A stretch of DNA of 64,000 nt, from positions 78,343,429-78,407,428 of the forward strand of contig CM049312.1 in assembly GCA_026874595.1 (NCBI GenBank). The letters run 5' to 3'. The stretch comes from Sipunculus nudus. Its lineage: Eukaryota; Annelida; Sipuncula; Golfingiida; Sipunculidae. Of this stretch, positions 35,916-47,789 are shown piece by piece; positions within the stretch are counted from its first letter, which is position 1, and each line of letters starts with the position of its first letter. Under the pieces are notes generated by a model. That model ran no database searches, had not been told where the DNA came from, and worked only from the letters and a program-made list of their open reading frames with translations. The translations under genes were made by a program, and so were the position numbers.

Positions 35916-36125
35916 TCAGGTATGAAAAGTAAGAGAGATGAGGCATCAGACCGCGGTGACGCGATGTTCAGTACCTTTCTCACTGCCAGGGGTCACCCCT
36001 CGCCTGACCTCCGTCACACTCACAAACATTTAGTCTGCATTTATCTTTTTTTTTCGTTCCTGTTCATGTTTTTAAAGATGTTATACCGTTCAACTCACAC
36101 GCATAAATCACACGTATTTTTATGA
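35916..36125 (+). other. Possible cassette exon or exon relic in the copy 2 intron
   Basis: After AATAATCCTTCAG the sequence GTATGAAAAGTAAG follows. Joined to exon 1 in phase 1 this reads G-MKSKRDEASDRGDAMFSTF and stays open to a stop at 36123. The left duplicate (from 32532) reads TKSKKDEASDRGDAMFSTF, then a one-base deletion shifts it. The copy 1 intron (from 9193) reads GKKDEVSDSHDSMCSTF in the same phase, to a stop. No good donor is seen after it, and the copy 1 acceptor is poor. It may be an alternative terminal exon, a relic, or chance conservation of duplicated DNA. Confidence 0.3.
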
Positions 36126-36399
36126 CTACAATCAGACATCATCATGTAATCAAATCGAGTAGGCCGGCGAAAGGGGGGCAGGGAAGAAAAGAGCAAATTC
36201 CATATTATATACACATTATATTAGAATATATATGCAAAAAAACACGCCTGTTTTCAAAAAACAAAGAGACAAGTTAAATTCAGTTGGTTTTACATAGACA
36301 AGCAACCTCCACGCAGGGACAAGATCTGTTGAAGCAAATGATACGCCCTGCAACCATTAATGCACAAAGTCTGGCAATCTCCTACGCAGGGTGGAGCTG

Positions 36400-38850
36400 T
36401 ATAGCAGATAATAGTAGATTAAGCGTGCATTGTCCCTTGGCCCTCACTTGTTACGATGTCATACTATACTGGATAACCCCCCTCCAATCATTTCAAACGA
36501 CCGATCTCGTTACATAAACAAGATACATAAGAAGTATCACTAGATGTTCATGTTGCATATTAATACATCTTCAACAAATCAAGAAATAAATGCATCACAT
36601 AATAACACAGAAAACTGTAGAAGGTACATTTATATTGTCAATACCGTATCACCGATATAACACCGCAAAAAATATCCACACGTTTAGCAAAAAAAAAAGT
36701 TTAACCCACAAATAATTTATGTTGGTTATATCTGGAATGGAAGTTGTCCATACACGCCCTATATTTGCTCAATATACCTAATTAGTTTAATATACGATTT
36801 TTTTTGCGAGATACCTCGAATTTAGCGACCTTTTTCTGTCGGGATATACATACTGTAAGGCCGGTTTAAAAAGGTAAAATGGGGGAAATTTTGGTTAGAA
36901 AATTTATGAGAGAATCCTGATCGGGGCGATTTGTACTAAACTGGCTAAACGTCTCCTTAGAGAGATTATTATTTTATCTCGATTGCATCTTTGAAACACA
37001 TGAGCTTCTAAAAAGTAAAATATTAAAAATCGAAATGTTTTCGGTAATGCTAAATATAAATAACCTGATGTTTCGATACGGCTTGTATACTCTAAGGATT
37101 ACAATGAACTTTAAATACATATCAGAAACAGGTTGTTCACTCAAATCAAGTTCAGTTTAAAGAGTGAACCTTGGATATAGCCACTCCACAACTGGTCTCA
37201 GCTTTGTTTCATCTTCAATATGTCTATCTATTTGTCATTTGTCCTCAATTTTGCCTTCTTGCTGGTTCTTGCCTCTGTTATATAGCATTCTACAGGCCAT
37301 AGTTTACCAGGAAACACTTTGTAACGTTCACCTATCGTATATCGGAACGATTTCTTGAACCGGTATGTGCATTTTAATTAGGTTCAAGGTCAAGGTCATG
37401 AAAACACGTCAAATTAGTATTACCATCGTAAATTTGTAAATATTGGTCCAATCTTTACAAACTTTGGCTCATTTTTCTTCCTCTATGTCTTCATTATGAC
37501 ATGTTCTAGTTATCTGTCTTTCAATCTTGGTCAGCGTGTTTCCGGAAAGCGCGTGACCTCTGGTCGTCTTTTTTTCGTTCCTTTTTGTTAAATCATGCAT
37601 GCATTCTATGAATTGTTTTAGTCCAGGAACCTATAGAAAAACAGCTGATGCTGAATGGGTAATCCTGGTAAAATATGCATTATAAATAAATCTTCAAAAA
37701 TGTGACCTATTCCGGATAGATAAATTGTCTCATATGTAGCATTTGCACCGTGGATAAGTTTTATACATGCAAGTCTGTTTGCGTGTTCCTATCATCTACA
37801 CATGTTGCCATGTGTGGCTTAAATTAATAGATTATTAATTAATCATTTTTTTTCACAAGATTAAGGAAAAGATTTAGGAAGCGCTGAATTCATATTTTAT
37901 AGAAACATCCCTCACACCTGTGGAAACTTTAAATGATAAATAAATGGACATTTTCTTGAACATAGCAATGCAAGTTCCGCTAAAAAATGATGTCAACATC
38001 CCACATTGCCCACAGACAAACCGGCTGCGTAACTAACAACTAAACGACGATAGCAACAATATGCTTCCCTGGTAGGGATAAACATACTTAAAGGGGCTTA
38101 TTCCGCAAAGAGATAAATTCTTCGTCCTTTTATAAAAACAAACGCCTATCCCTCTACACAAATGCTTCTGTATAGTGTGTATATAAATCTTTCAGGACCC
38201 GTTAAAATGACCACACACCGTAAACCAAACAGGGCCAATAAAATATCTGGCGCCAAATCAGCAATGACAAATGATGAGGTTGTTTTATAGTTTCTAACCT
38301 GTCGTAATCTGTGGCCTTTAAATTTCGGTACATATACAGTCGCCCTCTTATGGTCACGTGTTTTTTTTTTTCATTTTGTCAACAAAGTTATTAATAAATT
38401 TTATACAGGTTTATACATCGGCACAGGGGCGTTCATAAATTCCATTCCTAGCAGGAATAACCAGCCGTTCATTAACATTTACCAAGAATAAGTCGAAAAT
38501 CCTGTATATTCTACAAATAAAGCACATGAATATTTGGCTTTTGAATAAAGGTATTTGAATTAAGCCCTCTGAAGGAACGACAGTAGGTCATCTTTTAAAT
38601 TAAAGCCAGCTATATTCATCTGCCTGTCTGTAGAGTTTATGTTATTTCTCGCTTACTCCGGGTACACATAAATAAAATGTAGGTAATTTCTGCCAAAAAA
38701 AAAAGTTCCCATAATGCCTATGCGACGGATGTATGACCCTGTTTATCCAAACAAGCTCTTCACTAACATAATATATGCGTCCATGTTGACAACCAGAACA
38801 AAACATGTAACTGAAGGTTGTTCGGTTCTTGTGGACACCAATTGTAAAAC
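36400..38850. other. Intron of copy 2; nothing recognised
   Basis: AT-rich, without conserved frames. From about 38800 to the exon 2 acceptor it is alignable with the end of the copy 1 intron. Confidence 0.45.
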
Positions 38851-38917
38851 TCTCTTTTCTTATGACTTACCTTAGATGTTCTTCTTGAGAGGGTCTTGGT
38901 TATTCTTGCGGGCAAGC

Positions 38918-38936
38918 CACGTGTTATACACATGTG
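38918..38936 (+). promoter_or_regulatory. Conserved E-box pair upstream of exon 2 (copy 2)
   Basis: CACGTG at 38918 and CATGTG at 38931, the same 13-bp spacing as the CACGTG pair at 11058 and 11071. Confidence 0.35.
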
Positions 38937-39074
38937 GATATATACAAAACGAATTGTATATAACTGTGTGCTGTTAGATGGGCGTTTTCCTGTCCTATTT
39001 TAATTAAATTCCCTGTCGTCTTTAGTTAATATTGGAATAAGCCCCTTGAACTAAATTTCTTTTCATCTCCGCAG

Positions 39075-40258
39075 GTGTCAACGGATTGGGACCGCGTACC
39101 CAGTTAGTGCTCCAAGAGGATGCGGCCGCTAACCATTACGGAAACATGGTCGTGAAAGCAAGACCTGGCACTGCCCACGCCCTCCCGTGGGCTGGTGATA
39201 ATATTTACAAGGTAGCGGGAGTTTTGTGTAACTGTTTCCACCAAAATGGGAGCCCGCTTGGTGCATGTGCACAGCAGGCCGCAGAACGCCAGATTCGACG
39301 ACTTGAAGAGAAAGGACAACATATCTTATCAGGATTTGAGTTGGAGTTTGCACTGATAAAAGAAAAGTCGGGACAACCGGCGTTCGCTGGTACCGAATAC
39401 TTGAGCATTGCTGCGCTTGCGGAAACAGAGAAATTTGTTTTACATCTCGACCGCCAGATGGCGAAGGCAGGAGTAGAGCTGGAAACGATGCACACAGAAT
39501 TTGGGAATGGACAAATGGAATTCGGCACCACTGCTCAGTATGGCATAAAAACTGCGGACAATGTGTTCATCTTCAAGCAGGCAGCAAAGGAGATCGCGAG
39601 GAATAACGGATACCAGGCCCTCTTCGTCACCAAACCTCGAGTAGACCTGTCAAACAACGGTGCCCATTTTACCCTCTCCATCTGGGATAAAAATGGGAAA
39701 AATTTGTTCTGTGACAGCGGCAGTAAAGACGGACTTTCTGACCTGGCTCGATTCTGGATCGCTGGATTGTGTGAGCACGCAGCAGCACTGACCGCTGTCT
39801 GTGCACCAACTGTCAACTGTTACAGGCGGTACAACAGCCTTATGACCCCGTCCCATAACAACTGGGGATTGGACGACCGATTTGCGGCGATTAGAGCGAA
39901 AGCTAAAGGGCCTTTTGGAGCGTGCCTTGAAAACAGATTAACCAGTGCTGCAGTTAACCCATACTTAGCCATGGCAGCGACAATCGCGGCAGGATTGGAT
40001 GGAGTCGAAAGGAAGCTGCCATTACGGGAGCCAAGGCAGACCGAAAAAGACGTTTCCAAACTTCCGGAAAACCTGGCCGAGGCGATTGTCGCCTTGCGCG
40101 CAGATACTGTGCTGACGGAAGCTCTAGGGCCGAAGTTACTGGAATGGTTTTACAATGAGAAGGAGGAAATTGAAATTTCGGCACTGGAGGGAGCAAAAAG
40201 ACCTGACCCCTCAGCAGAAGCCATAGCTAAAGAGCTGGACATGTATCTACGGTTATAA
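39075..40258 (+). CDS. Glutamine synthetase I-type (lengsin-like) copy 2, exon 2
   Basis: The acceptor is TCTCCGCAG|GT. The exon is the same 1184 nt as in copy 1, and the protein is again 442 residues. The active-site boxes are as in copy 1: GFELEF, HTEFGNGQMEF, NNGAHFTLS, APTVNCYRR, NWGLDDR, then ENR and NPYLAMAA. Differences are scattered (for example QEDAAANHY for NDDAAASHH, and LGACAQQ for FGVCAQQ). Long blocks are identical at the DNA level, including synonymous sites (the 60-odd bases from 39139 on, matching 11271 on). That is far more than in the introns and flanks. The stop TAA is followed 8 bp later by the target site of the hAT-like insertion. It is likely an active cytosolic ligase; the substrate is unknown. 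Confidence 0.9.
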
Positions 40259-40273
40259 GAAATCACTTCTCTC

Positions 40274-41950
40274 TAAGGTTGAGTTCAAATGCAACTTTGC
40301 GCATTTGAATTCAAATGCAAATGGTTCAAATTAATCGAATTCAAATGCAAATGCGATTAAAAAAATCCAAATGCAAGTGCAAATGCAAATGCAAAAAAAA
40401 AAAATTTATCAAATTTAAATGTATGTGCAAATGCACTTACAAATGCATTTGCATTTGAACTCTTTTTGGTTACAAAACATACAAATGGAGTAAGCTTTCC
40501 TGAATTATTTTTGATACATAATCACCATAGTGATTTTTCATAAAATGTCATGCAATTTAGCATAATAAAATATAAACAGTTCCTCTCATATAAATTCAGT
40601 AATATATATGTTTGTTATAAATAAAATATATATATGTGTGTGTGTGTTAATTATATAACATACGATGCACACCTAGTGACTCTTGCTTGTAGGATTCAGA
40701 TTCAAACTATTCATATTCACCAACAATTCATTACATCTTGTTAGATTAGTTCAATTTAATCTATCTGTGATAGGTGTTATTACAACTGATAAACATTGCA
40801 TTTTCAAACAAATTCTTCAAGATTTTTCAAGGCATATTTCTGAGACTGCAGCACTTGTGAGTACAGGGCTTTATTCACTGTCTCTGGCATCACTTATTAA
40901 CTCAACAGAGGTTATGGCTATCGGGCTATCTAGCCCTGAAATACTCAGTCATCACCAATACTGCAGTAGTAATGTCTAGCCTCACCTGACAATAACTTGC
41001 TCAACAGTATGTGTAAGCTGACCAGACACTGCTGCAATCCCTAGTTAATTAAACTACAAACAACCCCGGGGATTATCTAATTGGTTATCACCTCTAGCCT
41101 AGGCTCGATGCCCAGTGTGCACTGGACGATGACAGCACCTAGCTTGAACTTATCTCACTACAACTTTAGCCCTTTCCTGTGTTTCAGCTTTCAATATCAT
41201 CAAACAAACACTTCATCCCTAACCTGTTTTAGTCAAGGGTTGTAATAGTAAAATATTAGCTATAATTCTATTTACTTTGGGTCCTGTTACTATATTGTTA
41301 CGACTAAAGGTTAAAATGTCTTGTATATTGTCATTTGATAACCTGTAATTTTCTATTATTATTACTATAACATATTACTATTACTCCGTCCCTGATTAAC
41401 ATTGTATTGTATCAAGATATTTAAAGGATTTTTGAAAATTATGCACCAATATATTATGCCCACAGGAATGTTTGTATACACATAACAGCATCAGTAATTA
41501 CGACATCGGGTGCCCATTACGTCTGATGTACATCAGCATCTCCAATCTTTTAATATCAAGTTAAAAAGGTTTTGAAGTATTAATATCAGCATCAGTTAAA
41601 ATATGTAATGGACTGTTGAAAATAATGCATCACCACATACCACCAACAGGAATGATCTGCACATCAATTACAGTGGTTATGTACTGTGCATGAGAGCTAG
41701 CCTTGGTCATATACCATGACAAGTACAAACTGCTCATGTCATCTGTAGTAATCACAGAACTGCTCAAATGGCAGTCGAACCGTAAAGCCTTTTATTATTG
41801 ATAAAAGATAGCATTTTATGAATTGCATTTGCATTTGAAAATCACGTTTAATAATTTTGCATTTAAATGCAAATGATAAGCTACTGGCAGCTTTGTATTA
41901 AAACGCAAATGCAAATGCGACATTTTCAAATACATTTGAACCCAACCCTG
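40274..41950. mobile_element. Non-autonomous hAT-like element in the copy 2 3' flank
   Basis: The insert has inverted ends TAAGGTTGAGTTCAAATG and (complement of the right end) CAGGGTTGGGTTCAAATG. It is flanked by the exact 8-bp duplication CTTCTCTC (40266-40273 and 41951-41958). Copy 1 has the uninterrupted site (CACGTCTCTCTCAAGAG at about 12397). Both subterminal regions are full of CAAATGCAAATG repeats. The longest frames inside (40683-40979) are unlike a transposase. An 8-bp duplication and such ends fit the hAT superfamily. Confidence 0.85.
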
Positions 41951-41958
41951 CTTCTCTC

Positions 41959-42480
41959 TCAAGAGTCGATTTATAAACCTCAATTTGACATAAATGTAGC
42001 TCGTGAGGAGATAAACTGTCAAAGGGATTTAGACCACCTGACTTTTTTAAGTACTGCTAATATCGAATTCTTTCACTGAGGTATAGACTATAATTAAACC
42101 ACAGTTGTATAAACTATGAAAACCGCGAAAAAGCAGTCGGTGATATATATTGTATTCCATCTCTTGCACCGAGGACCGCACTGTAACACTCGGCGAGGAT
42201 ACTGCGCCTCATGGCCTACAAGCATGCCGTCACTTGATAAAAAAATGACAGACTAATCGTATTTTTCTTAGTATACTTTCTAACAACACCTAGAATGTGC
42301 GTTAAAAAATCGTATTAACTCAGCATATATTGGTAAATCCCTCTGCATGTTTGTTGAATTTCTGACTGCAAGAATACAATCATGGCTCGCATGGGTAACT
42401 AGACGATGGCCAGCTCGTACGGGATGCAAGAAATACCTGATCACCACAGAAACGGATTTTCAGTTTGGTTTGTGAGTTCA
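41959..42480 (+). repeat. Paralogous 3' flank of synthetase copy 2 (flank E)
   Basis: It continues the alignment with 12407-12960 after the hAT-like insert, sharing AACTGTCAAAGGGATTTAGA and ACCGAGGACCGCA. Confidence 0.75.
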
Positions 42481-42934
42481 TATGTTTGTGTTAAATGATC
42501 ACTCGTGGGATAGTTTTAATCTCACGATTAAAATGCAACAACAAAATGGATGACGTTACAGCACAGACCATGGTTCGTATCACGACTCAGGTAAGGCTTA
42601 TCGTTCCATTATAAATGTCTACTGAGTCGTGCGTTCACGGCTATATAAATATCCGTTCGAATTAAATAACGCTAAATAGTTTTATGATTATATATTTTAA
42701 GTCAATCAGTGGTGCAATTTAAACATCACACTTAAGCCATACTAGGAATGTCTGTAATTATGTTTTATTTAAGAAAAGTTCTCTCTGGCGTGCCTGTGTG
42801 TTAATGTGTAGTTCATGTTAATTCCTAATAGATTTCGGCTGCAATCGCAGAATAAAAGAATGCCAAATTTCTCAAGATTCGTGGGAAAATATGGGAAATT
42901 GCCCCCTTAGGACACATTTGCCTAGCAATGCTAA

Positions 42935-43060
42935 TGATTACACACCCAGGACGCGCAGGTGCGGTAGACACCGTGCCTGGGTGACACCAGGAGTTAAATG
43001 ACATGAAAAGAAGCGAGTGCTACCTCCCTGTAACGTAGTCCTAAACGTATTTCTGTTACG
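42935..43060 (+). repeat. SINE, 3' part
   Basis: ACACACCCAGGACGCGCAGGT, then GGTAGACACCGTGCCTGGG and GCGAGTGCTACC, matching the body and tail of the SINE at 58862-59154 (minus strand) and the copy at 59398. Confidence 0.65.
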
Positions 43061-43301
43061 TAGTTGCAAGAAATGGAAAATAAAGGCGATCAGTTTTAGT
43101 GATCATAAATATGTATAACCTATTGATTTATCCATAAATGAATAAATCCGAAATAATTGATAAGTAAGTCTTCAGCTGTTCCTCCCTTTGCAAATGTTAT
43201 ATCATGATTACATATACACTGTGTATTAACACTATAATCACTGACAACTTTATTATAGACACTGTTAGTATTGGTTACAGACAGCATGGTTGTAGAGCAC
43301 C

Positions 43302-44103
43302 AAATTACAGCCAGCCAAGTTACAGCCAGCCAAGTTACAGGCAGCTACGTTAAAGCCAGCCAAGTTACAGACAGCCAAGTTACAGACAGCCACGTTTCAC
43401 ACAAGCAAGTTCCAGACAGCCAAGTTACCGACTGCCGAGTTTACCTGCAGCAAATTAGAAGCCAGCCAAGTTACAGACAGCAAGTTACAGAAATCCAAAT
43501 AACAGACATCCAAGCTACAGACAACCAAGTTACAGAATAATAATAATTAAAATATCAATAAAAATAATGATAATAAAAATAATAATAATAATAATAATAA
43601 ATGATAATAATAATGATAATAATTATAATATATTTATATATACATTAATATATTTAATTCACAAAACAAAATTTTAAGAACTAAGTTTTAATAATACATA
43701 TCAGCCACAACCTAATATAAGCGCTTCTCTGTTCGCCATACCAATATAAGCGTCCCTCAGTTCTCGAGCTTTTAGATCCGCCACTGAAAAGTGCCAGCCG
43801 GTCAAGTAACAGTCTAGTCAGCCAAGTTTGCAGACAGCCAAGCTAACGACAGCCAATCTACAGAGAAGCAAGTTATAGACAGCTAAGTTACAGGCAGCCA
43901 AATAACAGTCAGCCAAGTTACAGATAAGCAAGTTATACAGCCAGCCAAGTTATACCAACAGCCAAGTTACAACCAACCAAATTGCAGCCAAGCAAGTTAC
44001 AGACAACAGAGTTACTGACAGACATCCAAGTTAAAGCAAGCAAAGAAGAAGCCAGCCAAGTTGCATACAATCAAGTTACAGCCAGCCAAGTTACAGACAG
44101 CCA
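43302..44103 (+). repeat. 15-bp minisatellite (CAGCCAAGTTACAGA)
   Basis: Degenerate tandem units of 13-15 bp, close to AGCCAAGTTACAGAC. They run 43302-43538, are interrupted by AT-rich DNA with an AAT microsatellite (43541-43795), and resume to 44103. One more unit lies at 44597-44620, beyond the inserted element. The 15-bp period gives short frames of repeated SQVTD-like pentapeptides (43271-43540 and 43982-44179); these look like a by-product. Confidence 0.85.
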
Positions 44104-44596
44104 CAGTGGCGTCAATTTCTATTCCAGGTTGGGGGGGGGGGGGGGTACTGAAAACACACAGATACACATAAATATATGAGTGAATATATATTATTAATAT
44201 ATATGCAAAAAAATATGACTATGTACAACTGTATTTATATAGCGTCTGTACGAATCATTTCAAACATTTCAGCGTTTGTATGATACATTTAAAATATATT
44301 AATACTTAATCACATTTCAAATATATCACAGTTAAGTAAAAGGGTTTAGAATATAAGGTATTATGTTTCCAGTATATGTTAATTTCAAAACAAGTTTAGA
44401 TATAATATTTCATATAGTAAATTCATAAATGGATCCAAAATAATTTTATTAATTTCTATATTTTTTTAGCGATATCAAAATGATGTTCTCTTAATAGTGT
44501 GGGGGAGGGGATTACACTGTCCAACCCCACCCCACCCCCCTTGCCAAAAAAGTAGGGGGGGTATAAACCCCCATCCCAGCCATATTGACGCCCCTG
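44104..44596. mobile_element. Short hAT-like MITE inside the minisatellite
   Basis: The 493-bp insert starts CAGTGGCGTCAAT and ends ATTGACGCCCCTG, inverted ends matching at 12 of 13 positions. It is flanked by GACAGCCA (44096-44103) and AACAGCCA (44597-44604), an 8-bp duplication with one mismatch. G-rich and C-rich tracts lie just inside the ends. No coding capacity. Confidence 0.7.
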
Positions 44597-44655
44597 AACA
44601 GCCAAGTTACAGACAGCCGTAAAAATGATCAGCAGGTTGACTCCTGTTGCAAATA

Positions 44656-44684
44656 TATATGTATATATATATATATATATATAT
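44656..44684. repeat. (TA)n microsatellite
   Basis: TA run with one GT interruption. Confidence 0.9.
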
Positions 44685-45132
44685 TCAGTATTGTATGTCA
44701 TTATCATTTTTTTTGCGTAAAAGCTTTCACAATCCCTCATATGACAGAGACCTAGATAGAGACTCAATTCGTCTGTATTCTGGATCACTTCGTTAACACA
44801 TACTTGGTACACTGAGTGGATTTAAGTGATAATTTCAGAGAGTTCGGCTGTTGTGGTTTCTTTCACCATGGAGATTCTGTCATATATAACAAATACCATG
44901 CTATCTGAAGTAATTTCGTGATTGTTTTATGATTCGGGATTAAACCGCAGAGGGAATAACACCCTGGTATTTTAAATGTTGTGTCCATTTAATCGTGACG
45001 GAATGCTAATAACGCGCAAGCTCCTTTACCACTTCTCGTGACATTTACACGATTTGTTATGCCTGGCTCCGGCGGGTGCCTGGAGTGTGTTAAGTAGTTT
45101 ACATGGATACGCCAAAACAATAAAATGTGTGG

Positions 45133-45133
<1 letters not shown>

Positions 45134-45179
<46 letters not shown>
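45134..45179. repeat. (TA)n microsatellite
   Basis: About 22 TA units. Confidence 0.95.
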
Positions 45180-45182
<3 letters not shown>

Positions 45183-45498
45183 TAATTATGTGTATTTTCT
45201 GAACTCTTCTGTTTTTACCGAACTGTATTTTGATGCAGATATGTGTAATGTTTGTATATCTATACATTGTATATGGTTTCATGTATATCCTGCAGTTACT
45301 GAATTGCGACTGGTATTTAATATACCAGTCATTACGGACTCATTACAGGAGGAAAAAGCTCCACTACATGATCTCTGTGTTTCAGACTAGTTTCACTTTT
45401 CCATGCATCTTGTTATTATTTGTACATTTCTACTTTTGCGTCATAATAAATGACAATTTATCATCTATGTTTGGTCTCTTTATCTGTGGCCGGGAGGG

Positions 45499-45502
<4 letters not shown>

Positions 45503-45570
<68 letters not shown>

Positions 45571-45595
45571 GTATTTATGTATGTATGTATGTATT

Positions 45596-45626
<31 letters not shown>

Positions 45627-45641
45627 CTTGTTCATATTTGA

Positions 45642-45682
<41 letters not shown>
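45503..45682. repeat. Compound microsatellite (TA)n-(GTAT)n-(TA)n-(TG)n ... (GA)n
   Basis: TA to 45557, ATGT/TATG tetranucleotides to about 45598, TA and TG to 45626, then a GA run from 45645. The long open frames across it in several readings are repeat translations. Confidence 0.95.
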
Positions 45683-45685
<3 letters not shown>

Positions 45686-45829
45686 GAGATGGAGACAGAC
45701 AGACAGACAGAGGGGAAGACATACATACAAACATATACATATATAAACAGAAAAGATTCAGCTCCATGCAAATGCAGACAGAAAGGGAGAGAGAAAACTT
45801 GACAAAATGTTGGCAGGTATACAAGCAGC

Positions 45830-47780
45830 GAGTATTACATATACAGAAACCCGAGAGATTGCTTCAGTTATACCAACACCTTTCAGTCGTCGTATTCGGC
45901 TACAACAGCGGGCAAAGAAAGGTCTATGAAAGGAGCCCTGAGCCTTATTGACGTATTCCTTCATTTATTGGACAAATAAACCCTCGGGTAAAAGTAGATT
46001 TCCTTTACAAATCAGGGACAGAAATTGCCTACAATTATTAGCAAATTACCTGCATCAAGTTCTTGTATCTGCTACATTTGGGGCTGCAATAATTATTTTA
46101 TGTTTCTCCTATATTTGTAAATGGAAAGGGTGTTTAATCCCAATTGTTTGCTCATGAATAATAAATGCTTTTTAACATTGCTTGAGGGCGAAGATACTGC
46201 GCCGAACATGTAATGATTACCACTCTTGATAGTGTCAAATTTCAAACCTGCTAAATGCTAGGTTGGCTCCTAATGCCTTTTCCTGTTCGTAATATAATGT
46301 TGAATAATTACATCGGAACGAAACACTTGGCTGAGCACAGCATGACGTAATATCATTACGTTTACCGGTAGCCTTGGCACCAGCCATCTGCAGCTTTTAG
46401 AACCAGGGCTGCTTTTCGCAGGGACTGTGAATGATTAGTTTTTGTTAGCAGGTCTACAATAATTCGATTTAATTGTTGTGAAGGACAGCATTCACTTGTA
46501 AAATATAAAATATGTAACAGAGTATACAGCTCGCGTATTATACTGAAGACGAAACACCTAATGCTGCACATCGTCAACCCGCAGCCGTATGACAGAAGCA
46601 TATCAAGTGCAAATGCCCCGACGTCATGCCGACAAATAATACTTTCCAATGGGTAGCTAAAACTCTTCTTTGGAAGAGAACGACAAAAAAAAAAAATGAA
46701 AAAAATTGATGCGGGTGAAAAAGATGTTGTATTTCTTGCCTAAATTAAGAATCATATGTTGAATTTCAGAAGCTAATGGAATGAAAATGGAATGAAAAAT
46801 ACACATTATACAATGCAATCAACAAATATAAAGTGTAAAACAACGGTACCTTTTGTCCCATTCCGTGATTGTCTATCAGGCCAGAGGTGTGACATCAGTA
46901 GTGACGTCATAAGGATGGAATTGTGGGAAGTCCGACAGGAGTACATCTTTAAAGCATCATAACCTTCATTCTATATACATATTACATATATACATATTCT
47001 CACATCAATTCATTGAAATATTTATTTATTCGTTAATTCATATAAGCGTAATGGCATGCTTATCCTGGAATTCATAAATATGAACGAATCATATATATCT
47101 CATCAGAAAGGTGAAGTGATTATGGAAAATATACATATTCAAATATAACGTAATAAAGCTTCCAATCAAAACGTAATGCTTCTATACAATATTGATAATC
47201 TTTAAGAACATTACCACAGTTTTTATGCATGTTGAAGGTTTCAACAATCGCAGGACTCGAAGCATGTTATAGTGCAGCGGTTAACGGCAAAATACAGAAG
47301 AATTGTTCAGATTGTGAAAAAAGTACCACATTTTGTAGAGATGAAGTTTGGATAATCCATTAACATTTTTTATTAGTTCCACCAAATCTTCTCAGTGTAA
47401 CGGGGGCGGATCCTATGTTTAATTTGGGGTACTTAAATTTATATGAAAAATTCACGGAAGATCATCATAGTAACATTACATCTTATATATTCCTTATAGA
47501 TAGGGTAAAATTTTGGAATATTTGGTTCTATTTAATTAACATCATCATGAGAAATGTAAAATTACCTTTGTGATCTCATTAATGTAAACATTTATAATTA
47601 AAAGATGACTAATTGCCATTCAACGACATGTTGTTAACTGAAGTTAATTTATTGTTAAATATGACATAAATCCATAAATCTTCTGTTTTAAAGTAAGGTT
47701 TAATCACTGTTCTCAATTCACATCTCGTCGATGTCTCCTTTGATGAATATAGGGGACGGTGGGGGAGGGCAATGAGAAGG
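45830..47780. other. No feature seen
   Basis: AT-rich non-coding DNA with short chance frames only. A poly-G tract ends it near 47780. Confidence 0.45.
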
Positions 47781-47789
47781 GGGGGGGGT

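Larger units (their letters stand above)
33622..36400 (+). repeat. Segmental duplication, right member (unit E)
   Basis: Partner of 29958-33000. It carries the intact exon 1 of copy 2. Confidence 0.75.

Noticed and set aside
37385-37405. AAGGTCAAGGTCA as a nuclear-receptor site in the copy 2 intron
   Set aside because: Similar GGTCAA strings occur in repeats of this window (54211, 54490), and there is no conserved partner in the copy 1 intron.
43302-44103. A CRISPR-like array
   Set aside because: The units are short, contiguous and degenerate without spacers, and the DNA is eukaryotic; it is a minisatellite.
45230-45951. Overlapping open frames of 63-190 codons on both strands
   Set aside because: They run through TA, GTAT and GA microsatellites and have no non-repeat motif.
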